From the NCBI GenBank assembly GCA_050693155.1, contig JBOGWA010000126.1, forward strand, positions 1-12,140: a stretch of 12,140 bases of DNA, in the 5' to 3' direction. Positions 6,084-12,048 of the stretch are shown piece by piece. The notes beneath the pieces are model-generated. The model searched no databases. It was not told where the DNA came from and saw only the letters and a program-made list of their open reading frames with translations. Both the position numbers and the translations under genes were made by a program. This DNA comes from JBOGWA01 sp050693155 (GTDB taxonomy: Bacteria > Actinomycetota > UBA4738 > CALAEC01). Numbering within the stretch: the first letter of the stretch is position 1; each line of letters begins with the position of its first letter.

Positions 6084-7197
6084 CTAGGCACGTTGGCCGT
6101 ATCCGGCTGTTCGCGCGCGGAGGGCTGCCTCGATCAGTTGGGTGAGATCGCCGTCGAGAACCCGATCGACGTCACCGATCTCGACGTTCGTTCGGTGGTC
6201 CTTCACGAGCCGATAGGGATGGAGAACATAGGAGCGGATCTGCGAGCCGAACTCGATCTCGCGCCGCTCCCCTCGGAGATTTTCGATCTTCTCCTCTCGT
6301 TGCCGGCGGGCCAGGTCGGCGAGCCTGGCCTTCAGGATGCGCATGGCCACGGCGCGGTTCTGCATCTGGGACCGCTCGTTCTGGCATGCGGCCGTTATCC
6401 CGGTCGGGAGGTGCGTGATTCGCACGGCCGAGTCCGTGACGTTCACGTGCTGTCCACCGGCCCCGCTCGATCGGTAGGTCTCGATCCGTAGGTCCTTCGG
6501 GTCGATCTCGACCTCTTCGTCTTCGGGAAGCAACGGGATCACGTCGAGGCTCGCGAACGACGTATGCCGCCTCTTCGAGGCGTCGAAGGGAGAGATCCGC
6601 ACGAGGCGATGAACGCCACGTTCGGTGGAGAGGAGGCCGTACGCGTTCGGCCCGCGAACGATGAACGTCGCGCTCTTGAGCCCGGCCTCGTCGCCGGGGT
6701 ACACCTCGTCGAGCTCGACCTCGAAGCCGTTTCGCTCGACCCAGCGGAGATACATACGAAGGAGCATCTCCGCCCAGTCTTGGGATTCGGTCCCGCCGGC
6801 GCCCGCGTGCAAGCTCGCAACGGCGTCGTTCCGATCGTACTCACCGCCGAGGAGCGTTTCGAGCTCGAGGGAACCGATCCCCGACTCCAGCTCCTCGAGC
6901 GTCCGAGCAAGCTCCTGCTCGGTCTCCGGGTCGGGAGACTCGTCCAGAAGTTGGTCGAGCACCTCGACCTCCTCGAGGCGCGTGGCAAGCTGCTCGTACC
7001 GATCGATCTCTCTGCCGAGGCGAGAAAGGCGGGTGGTCAGGTCCTGACCGCGGGCCTGGTCTTCCCAGACGCCTGGCTCGGCCAGCTGTCGTTCGAGATC
7101 CGAAACCTGAGCTCGCTTCGCTTCGACGTCAAAGGTACTCCTTCGCGCTCGAGAGCCGATCGGCGAGGGCCTTGATCCGTTCGCTGTGCTCGCTCAT
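6084..7197 (-). CDS. prfB: Peptide chain release factor 2 (RF2), expressed by programmed +1 frameshift
   Basis: RF2 ends translation at UGA and UAA. The gene is in two frames. The first runs from ATG at 7197 through 22 codons ending AKEYL and stops at TGA (7131-7129). The second continues after a +1 shift as DVEAKRAQVSDLERQL and ends at TAG (6086-6084). The joined product is 370 residues, close to the E. coli 365. The stop-codon reader SPF (202-204) and the catalytic GGQ (247-249, in SSGAGGQHVN) sit within three residues of their E. coli positions. A call from the GTG at 6962 would give 292 residues and lose the first 78. The ATG follows the secA stop directly (TGAATG) with no clear Shine-Dalgarno, so initiation probably depends on ribosomes finishing secA. 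RF2 level is expected to control its own synthesis through the UGA. Confidence 0.95.
7128..7143 (-). promoter_or_regulatory. RF2 autoregulatory +1 frameshift site
   Basis: The minus strand reads AAGGAG TAC CTT TGA C (7143-7128). An internal Shine-Dalgarno lies 3 bases before the slippery CTT, the in-frame stop is TGA, and the next base is C (poor termination context). E. coli prfB has AGGGGG TAT CTT TGA C with the same spacing. When RF2 is scarce, ribosomes pause at UGA and slip forward one base, reading CTT GAC. Confidence 0.95.
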
Positions 7198-9870
7198 TCA
7201 GGCGACGGCGCCGTGGCACTTCTTGTATTTCTTCCCGGAACCGCACGGGCACGGAGCGTTCCGCGGAATCTTTTGGGAGGCCATCGCGCCTCCTCCCCCA
7301 GCCTGCTGAGCGGCCTCTTGCCCGTGGCTCGCGATCAGGCGCTGGGGGCGAGGACGAGCGGGTTCGTCTTGCCGCACGAGCTCGATCCGGTAGATGTAGC
7401 GGACGAATTCCTCGACGATCGAGGCCTTCATCTGCTCGAACATGTGATGCCCCTCGTTCTGGTACTCGATCAGCGGGTCGCGCTGCCCGTACGCCCGAAG
7501 GTGGATGCCCTCCTCGAGGTAGTCCATCTCGTAGAGGTGCTCCCGCCACTTGTTGTCGATGACGGAGAGCATCACCATCCGCTCGAGCTCCCGCATGACC
7601 TGGGCTCCGAGCTGCTCCTCTCGGGCCTCGTAGGCCGCGACGGCGTCCTCGAGCACCTTCTCGGTGAGCTTCTGGGCATCCTCGATCGCCTTGAGCTCGT
7701 TCGCCGCAAGGTTTGTCGGATACGTCCCCTGGAGCTCGCGGACGAGACCCTCGAGGTCCCACTCCTCCGGGAAGACCTCCGGGTTCACGTATCCGGTGAC
7801 GATGCCTGTCGCAACGTCCGTCACCATGTCGAGCGCCTGGTCCTTCAGATCCTCGCCTCGGAGGATCCGCGACCGATCCCCGTAGATGATCCTCCGCTGC
7901 GTGTTCATGACTTCGTCGTACTTGAGGACGTTCTTTCGGCGCTCGAAGTTGACGGACTCGACCTGACGTTGCGCGCTCTCGATCGCCCGCGTCACCATCC
8001 GGGCGGTGATGGGCTCGTCCTCCGGCCACTTCAGACGGCTCATGATCCCCGCGATCCGGTCGGATGCGAACAGGCGCATCAGGTCGTCCCCGAGCGAGAG
8101 GTAGAAGCGGGATTCGCCGGGGTCGCCCTGACGCCCGGACCGGCCACGCAGCTGATTGTCGATCCGGCGCGATTCGTGCCGCTCGGTGCCTAGCACGTAC
8201 AGCCCGCCCACCTCCACGACCTCGTCGTGTTCGGCCCCGGTCTGCTTCCTGAGTCGCTCCAGGATGGGGCCGTACTCGCGCTCGTACTGGGCGCGTTCCT
8301 CCTCGTCCATCTCGAAGAGCAGGTACCGGTCGTTGTCCCAGCCGTTCGCGGCCATCTCCTGGCGGGCGAGGTATTCGGGGTTCCCGCCGAGCATGATGTC
8401 GACACCGCGTCCGGCCATGTTCGTCGCGACCGTGACGGCTCCTTTCCGCCCGGCCTGAGCGATGATCATCGCCTCGTTCTCGTGGTGCTTCGCGTTCAGG
8501 ACGTGATGAGGAACGCCCCGCCGATCGAACAGCGTTGCGAGCTTCTCGGACTTCTCGATCGAGACCGTCCCGACGAGGACGGGCTGTCCCTTCTCGTGTC
8601 GCTCGGCGACGTCGTCGACCACCGCTTTCCACTTGGCGTCCTCGCCCTTGTAGATCAGGTCCTGCTCGTCGAGCCGGATCATCGACACGTTCGTCGGGAT
8701 CTCCATCACCCCGAGCTTGTAGACCTCTTCGAACTCGCGAGCCTGAGTCCTGGCCGTACCGGTCATGCCGGCGAGCTTCTCGTACATGCGGAAGTAGTTC
8801 TGGATCGTGATCGTCGCGAGCGTCTGGTTCTCCTGCTTGATCGGGACGTTCTCCTTCGCCTCGATCGCCTGGTGCATGCCCTCGGAGTACCGACGGCCCT
8901 GAAGGATCCGTCCGGTGAACTCATCGACGATGAGCACCTCGCCGTCCTTGACGATGTAGTCGACGTCCCGCTTGTACAGCTCCTTCGCCCGCAGCGCGTT
9001 CTGGAGGTAGGAGACGAGCGGCGCGTGAACGTGCTCGTAGAGGTTCTCGATCCCCAGGTACTCCTCGACTCGACCGACACCCTCTTCGGTGATCCCGACG
9101 GTCCGCTTCGACTCGTCGACCTCGTAGTCGACCTCTTGCCGGAGCCGGGGAACGAGCCGCGCAAACGTCTGGTACCACTTCGCGGATTCCTGCGCGGGAC
9201 CGGAGATGATGAGCGGCGTCCGGGCCTCATCGATGAGGATCGAGTCGACCTCGTCCACGATCGCGTAGTGATGACCTCTCTGGACGTGATCCTCGGTCCG
9301 CATCGTCATGTTGTCGCGGAGATAGTCGAATCCGAACTCGTTGTTCGTTCCATAGGTGATGTCGGCCGCGTAGGCGGGGCGCCGCTGTTCGGGCGCCATC
9401 TGCGCTTGTATCAGGCCTACGGAAACCCCGAGGAGCCGAAAGATCGGGCCCATCCACTCGGAGTCGCGCTTCGCGAGGTAGTCGTTGACTGTGACGACGT
9501 GGACCCCCTTGCCTTCGAGGGCATTGAGGTAGGCAGGCATCGTCGAGACCAGGGTCTTACCCTCTCCGGTCTTCATCTCGGCGATGTCTCCTTCGTGGAG
9601 GACGACCGCGCCCATGACCTGGACGTCGAAATGACGCTGTCCAAGCGTGCGCTTCGCCGCTTCCCGGACCAAAGCGAACGCCTCCGGGAGGACGTCGAGA
9701 AGATCGGCGCCGTCGGCAACCCGGCGCTTCAACTCCTCGGTCTTCGACCCGATCTCGGCGTCGGGGAGGTCTTCGAGCTCGGGCTCGAAGGAGTTCACAA
9801 GCCCGACGAAATCCTCGAGACGCTTGAGTTTCCGGCCTTCGCCGATGCGCGCGACTTTGTCCAGCACCAA
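7198..9870 (-). CDS. secA: Preprotein translocase ATPase SecA
   Basis: SecA is the motor that pushes unfolded preproteins through the SecYEG channel. The 890-residue protein is complete. Walker A is MKTGEGKT (99-106), Walker B holds DEVD (206-209, in AIVDEVDSILIDEARTP), and the preprotein cross-linking region follows. The helicase-like second nucleotide domain is marked by TGTARTQAREFEEVY and MAGRGVDIMLGGNPE. The C terminus carries the zinc-binding SEC-C motif CPCGSGKKYKKCHG (874-887), used for SecB or ribosome contact. The start is TTG at 9870, with GTG as the next codon (9867). GGGAG 6-7 bases before the TTG favours TTG, but GTG is possible. A TATAAT box lies 25 bases upstream. The stop abuts the prfB start. 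This is the housekeeping SecA; no sign of a SecA2-type truncation. Confidence 0.98.
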   Translation of the reverse strand: MVLDKVARIGEGRKLKRLEDFVGLVNSFEPELEDLPDAEIGSKTEELKRRVADGADLLDVLPEAFALVREAAKRTLGQRHFDVQVMGAVVLHEGDIAEMKTGEGKTLVSTMPAYLNALEGKGVHVVTVNDYLAKRDSEWMGPIFRLLGVSVGLIQAQMAPEQRRPAYAADITYGTNNEFGFDYLRDNMTMRTEDHVQRGHHYAIVDEVDSILIDEARTPLIISGPAQESAKWYQTFARLVPRLRQEVDYEVDESKRTVGITEEGVGRVEEYLGIENLYEHVHAPLVSYLQNALRAKELYKRDVDYIVKDGEVLIVDEFTGRILQGRRYSEGMHQAIEAKENVPIKQENQTLATITIQNYFRMYEKLAGMTGTARTQAREFEEVYKLGVMEIPTNVSMIRLDEQDLIYKGEDAKWKAVVDDVAERHEKGQPVLVGTVSIEKSEKLATLFDRRGVPHHVLNAKHHENEAMIIAQAGRKGAVTVATNMAGRGVDIMLGGNPEYLARQEMAANGWDNDRYLLFEMDEEERAQYEREYGPILERLRKQTGAEHDEVVEVGGLYVLGTERHESRRIDNQLRGRSGRQGDPGESRFYLSLGDDLMRLFASDRIAGIMSRLKWPEDEPITARMVTRAIESAQRQVESVNFERRKNVLKYDEVMNTQRRIIYGDRSRILRGEDLKDQALDMVTDVATGIVTGYVNPEVFPEEWDLEGLVRELQGTYPTNLAANELKAIEDAQKLTEKVLEDAVAAYEAREEQLGAQVMRELERMVMLSVIDNKWREHLYEMDYLEEGIHLRAYGQRDPLIEYQNEGHHMFEQMKASIVEEFVRYIYRIELVRQDEPARPRPQRLIASHGQEAAQQAGGGGAMASQKIPRNAPCPCGSGKKYKKCHGAVA

Positions 9871-9895
9871 CAGGGTCTCCCGGGGTCGGTTCTCG

Positions 9896-9901
9896 ATTAT
9901 A
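9896..9901 (-). promoter_or_regulatory. -10 box of the secA promoter
   Basis: A perfect TATAAT (9901-9896) lies in the 42-base gap between the response-regulator stop and the secA start. The predicted start near 9889 gives a leader of about 20 bases carrying GGGAG. No TTGACA-like -35 was found at 16-18 bases, so strength is uncertain. Confidence 0.55.
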
Positions 9902-9912
9902 CGAGAGCCCTG

Positions 9913-10617
9913 CTAGGTGATCTCGAGCAGCTTCTCCCGGACGGCGTAGATCACGGCCTCCATCCGCGAGTGCAGTTGGAGCTTCTCGAGGATATTGCGG
10001 ATGTGATTCTTGACGGTGTTCTCGGAGATGTAGAGGGCTTTCGCGATATCGCGGTTCGCCATCCCCCGGGCGACATGCTCGAGCACCTCCATCTCACGTT
10101 CGGTGAGTCTGGGCGCCGGCACGCGCTCGCGCTCCTCGCTGCGTTTCGTCATGGCCTGGAACTCGTCGAGGAGCTTCGTCGCCATCCCGGGCGAGATGCG
10201 GGATTGGCCGGAGGCAACCGAGCGAATCGCATCGGCGATTTCCTCCGTGCCGATCTCCTTCAGGAGGTACCCTGAGGCCCCCGCCTTGATCGCGTCGTAG
10301 AGATCGCTCTCTTCCTCGGAAATCGTGAGCATGAGGATGACCGCGTGCGGGAGCTCTTCCTTGATCTGCTTCGTGGCTTCAATGCCCGAGCGCCTCGGCA
10401 TCCGCACGTCCATGAGCACGACGTCCGGCATCAGCTCGAGCGCCTTCTCGACGGCTTCGTGCCCGTCGGCCGCCTCCCCGACGACGTCGATATCGGTTTC
10501 GGGCTCTAGCACCATTTGGATTCCCCGGCGCATGATGGCGTGGTCATCGACCACCAGGACGCGGAGCGCCTCCTGGCTCGTGGACTCTTTCTGAGAACGC
10601 TTCTTCGGCATCGTCAT
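9913..10617 (-). CDS. NarL/FixJ-family response regulator, LuxR-type DNA-binding domain
   Basis: This is a two-component transcription regulator of 234 residues. The receiver domain (about 18-135) has the acidic pair D24/D25, the phosphorylation site D70 in VVLMDVRMP, T98 and K120, so it should be phosphorylatable. A linker of about 30 residues, rich in charged side chains, leads to a LuxR-type helix-turn-helix (LTEREMEVLEHVARGMANRD, 171-190, then IAKALYISENTVKNHI). No histidine kinase lies in the window, so its signal is unknown. The start is ATG at 10617; a second ATG two codons on (10611) is an alternative. The 19 bases between the hpf stop and this start form a GC-only hairpin instead of a clear Shine-Dalgarno. 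Co-transcription with hpf is likely, which hints at a stress or stationary-phase role (inference). Confidence 0.93.
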   Translation of the reverse strand: MTMPKKRSQKESTSQEALRVLVVDDHAIMRRGIQMVLEPETDIDVVGEAADGHEAVEKALELMPDVVLMDVRMPRRSGIEATKQIKEELPHAVILMLTISEEESDLYDAIKAGASGYLLKEIGTEEIADAIRSVASGQSRISPGMATKLLDEFQAMTKRSEERERVPAPRLTEREMEVLEHVARGMANRDIAKALYISENTVKNHIRNILEKLQLHSRMEAVIYAVREKLLEIT

Positions 10618-10636
10618 GGGCCCGGGCCCGGGTCCC
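10618..10636 (-). repeat. GC-only inverted repeat filling the hpf/response-regulator gap
   Basis: The whole gap reads GGGACCCGGGCCCGGGCCC on the minus strand. It can fold as GGG-CCC and CCC-GGG pairs with one bulged A and a GGGCCC loop. It starts right after the hpf TAA and ends at the regulator's ATG, so it occupies the ribosome-binding region; the only purine run (AAGGGA) lies at its base. Confidence 0.6.
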
Positions 10637-10996
10637 TTATCGGATCGGTCGCTCGCGAACCTGAGCCCCCGAGGTCTTCGCGCGGGTAGCTCCCTCGATC
10701 AGCCGGGCACGCCGCCGCCCTCGGTCGTCGACGATCTGCCGCTCGAGTCGGTGCACGAGTCGATCGAGCGCGGCCTCGAAATCGACTCCTTCGCCGGCCG
10801 CCCGGAAGGTTCGTCGTGGCGTTCGGCACGAGGCCTCCACTCGGTAGCTGCCTTTCCGGTCTTTCTCCGCGATCAAGTCCACTTCGAGTCGATCGATCTG
10901 AGAGGAGCGCCGCTCCAGCCGCGCGAGCCTTCGATGGACCAGATCGCGCACCCGGTCGGACACATGGGCCCCTCGCCCTCTCACGACCAGGTTCAC
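10637..10996 (-). CDS. hpf: Ribosome hibernation promoting factor, short form (S30AE/RaiA family)
   Basis: This family binds the 30S decoding centre and parks ribosomes when growth slows. The 119-residue protein starts with the typical MNLVVRGRGAHVSDRVRDLV, and the β-strand DRLEVDLIAEKDRKGSYRVE and helix DFEAALDRLVHRLERQI complete an S30AE domain. It ends with a basic tail. It lacks the C-terminal dimerisation domain of long HPF (usually about 180-230 residues in actinobacteria). The start is GTG at 10996 with a strong Shine-Dalgarno AAAGGAGG (11007-11000). Just upstream lie a palindromic terminator-like hairpin and the structured RNA. With 35 bases or fewer and no -10 box between that hairpin and the start, hpf probably depends on readthrough. 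Confidence 0.9.
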   Translation of the reverse strand: MNLVVRGRGAHVSDRVRDLVHRRLARLERRSSQIDRLEVDLIAEKDRKGSYRVEASCRTPRRTFRAAGEGVDFEAALDRLVHRLERQIVDDRGRRRARLIEGATRAKTSGAQVRERPIR

Positions 10997-10999
10997 GGG

Positions 11000-11007
11000 C
11001 CTCCTTT
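11000..11007 (-). promoter_or_regulatory. Strong ribosome binding site of hpf
   Basis: AAAGGAGG (11007-11000) is the best anti-Shine-Dalgarno match in the window. It lies only 3 bases before the GTG at 10996, a short spacing, and it supports this start over internal GTG codons. Confidence 0.8.
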
Positions 11008-11033
11008 CCTGACCCCCGATCCCGAACAGAAGG

Positions 11034-11061
11034 GCGGGGGCCGAGATATCTCGGCCCCCGC
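11034..11061 (-). terminator. 28-nt perfect palindrome, likely intrinsic terminator of the upstream RNA
   Basis: GCGGGGGCCGAGAT is followed directly by its exact reverse complement, giving up to 14 complementary base pairs (about 12 with a minimal loop). On the minus strand CCTTCTGTTCGG follows, a loose pyrimidine-rich tail; on the plus strand no T-run follows. It begins one base after the closing helix of the structured RNA. A DNA-binding palindrome is a less likely alternative. Confidence 0.65.
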
Positions 11062-11062
11062 T

Positions 11063-11300
11063 GCGCCCTCACCCAGCTGACCTGATCTTTGCCCCCACAC
11101 TCGCCTGCTGAGGGGTTCGCCGCCCAACGGGCCGCTTAGCGCCTTCTCCCGGTCGAGGAGTCCCCGACCGAGGCAGGACTTACATCTAAGTCGCACCATG
11201 CTCAGCAACCAATGGTCGCCTTACGTGGGTCGTTTCGCCTGCGACTGGCATCGACTACCGGAGAACGTCTCCGGGCAATCACAGACCCAGGCGAGGGCAC
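11063..11300 (-). ncRNA. Structured RNA between comF and hpf, probable raiA-motif RNA
   Basis: No credible protein is encoded here, but the RNA folds well. Its ends pair: GTGCCCTCGCC (11300-11290) with GGTGAGGGCGC (11073-11063), 11 bp with two G-U pairs. Inside are a 7-bp hairpin CCGGAGA/TCTCCGG (11274-11268 with 11264-11258, loop CGT); a 7-bp long-range helix AGTCGCA/TGCGACT (11246-11240 with 11195-11189) enclosing GCGACC/GGTTGC (11219-11214 with 11210-11205); a 6-bp hairpin CGGTCG/CGACCG (11170-11165 with 11155-11150); GCCC/GGGC (11132-11129 with 11125-11122); and CCTGC/GCAGG (11177-11173 with 11108-11104). A -10-like box lies just upstream and a terminator-like palindrome just downstream. 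The raiA motif is known to sit between comFC and raiA/hpf in Bacillota and Actinomycetota. The identification rests on position and foldability, not on a covariance-model hit. Confidence 0.8.
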
Positions 11301-11307
11301 TCCGAAG

Positions 11308-11313
11308 ATTCTA
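11308..11313 (-). promoter_or_regulatory. -10 candidate for the structured RNA
   Basis: TAGAAT (11313-11308) overlaps the comF stop codon and matches five of six consensus bases. The predicted start, near 11301, coincides with the first base of the RNA's closing helix (11300). No clear -35 was seen. Confidence 0.5.
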
Positions 11314-12009
11314 AGGAATGCCATAGCAGCGTGCCGGCGCCGGTCGTGGCAGGGATCGCGCGAGCGTGAGGACGACCACCCGACGCGCTCCCGCCATCTG
11401 AAGCGCCCGAGCGCAGGCGGCCGAGGTCGCACCCGTCGTGAGGACATCATCGACGAGCAGGACGCTCCCGATCGAAGCGGTCGAGCTCGCCCGCGCGATG
11501 AATGCACCCCGCAACCCTCGGCGTCGCTCCGCGGCCGATCGGCGGGCTTGGGGTGGCGTCTCTCGAACTCGTCGGAGCAAGTTGCGGACCTGCACTCCGA
11601 GCTTTGGCGCGACGACCCTGGCCAGGACTTCCGCCTGGTCGAATCCGCGTCGCGCGCGGCGGCGCGCGGCAAGCGGCACCCACGTCACGACCTCCGCATC
11701 CAGGTCGCACACCTCGACCATCGCGGGCGCGAGGGCATGTCCGAGTGCCCGCCAGCCCGAGAACTTCAGCGCCTTGAGCGCTCGCGCGATCGGCCCCTCG
11801 TAGAGAAATGGCGCCCGGGCCGCTTGGATCGGCGGAGGAGGGCAATCGCTACAGGAGGGAATCGGCTCCTCGGTCGGACGACCACACCGTGCACACCAGG
11901 GCGGGCTCGCGACAGCGACTTCCGGTGCGCACCGCCCGCAGATCGGCCATTCCCCCGATCCACATGCGGCGCAAGAAGCGGGAAGGACGAGATCGATGAA
12001 GCCGCTCAC
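11311..12009 (-). CDS. comF: ComF-family phosphoribosyltransferase-like protein with double zinc ribbon
   Basis: The 232-residue protein matches ComFC, linked in Gram-positive and Gram-negative bacteria to uptake of transforming DNA; the chemistry is unknown. The N terminus has eight cysteines in pairs (C13/C16, C24/C27, C39/C42, C53/C56), a double zinc ribbon. The middle holds WVPLAARRRARRGFDQAEVL, the typical ComF block, and the phosphoribosyl-diphosphate loop VLLVDDVLTTGATS covers 183-196. The start is GTG at 12009. There is no Shine-Dalgarno; a TANNNT box ends 7 bases before the GTG, so a leaderless mRNA is possible. Other competence genes are not in the window, so natural transformation cannot be inferred. 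It is followed by the structured RNA and hpf. Confidence 0.93.
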   Translation of the reverse strand: MSGFIDLVLPASCAACGSGEWPICGRCAPEVAVASPPWCARCGRPTEEPIPSCSDCPPPPIQAARAPFLYEGPIARALKALKFSGWRALGHALAPAMVEVCDLDAEVVTWVPLAARRRARRGFDQAEVLARVVAPKLGVQVRNLLRRVRETPPQARRSAAERRRGLRGAFIARASSTASIGSVLLVDDVLTTGATSAACARALQMAGARRVVVLTLARSLPRPAPARCYGIP

Positions 12010-12016
12010 CTGGGTG

Positions 12017-12022
12017 ACGCTA
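12017..12022 (-). promoter_or_regulatory. -10 candidate for leaderless comF
   Basis: TAGCGT (12022-12017) is separated by 7 bases from the comF GTG, so transcription would start on the start codon itself. No -35 match was found. Short boxes of this kind occur by chance. Confidence 0.25.
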
Positions 12023-12048
12023 ACGACCGGCGCTGACAGGAAAGGCAG

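Noticed and set aside
6084..6962. RF2 starting at GTG 6962 (292 residues)
   Set aside because: The frame continues upstream with conserved RF2 sequence to a classic frameshift site and an ATG at 7197; the shorter form lacks most of the N-terminal domain.
7037..8632. 531-codon minus-strand open frame within secA in another frame
   Set aside because: Its composition is arginine/proline-rich and without domains; the overlapping SecA frame is certain.
8227..10275. 682-codon plus-strand open frame opposite secA and the response regulator
   Set aside because: It is antisense to secA, which has full motif support. Long antisense frames arise readily in GC-rich coding DNA, and the predicted protein shows no recognisable domain.
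10993..11208. 71-codon minus-strand open frame in the comF-hpf gap
   Set aside because: It runs through the structured RNA, the palindrome and the hpf ribosome binding site and has no family features.
11100..11280. Cobalamin, cyclic-di-GMP or other known riboswitch in the comF-hpf gap
   Set aside because: I looked for the B12 box, the GEMM core and similar conserved cores and did not find them; position and closing helix fit the raiA motif better.
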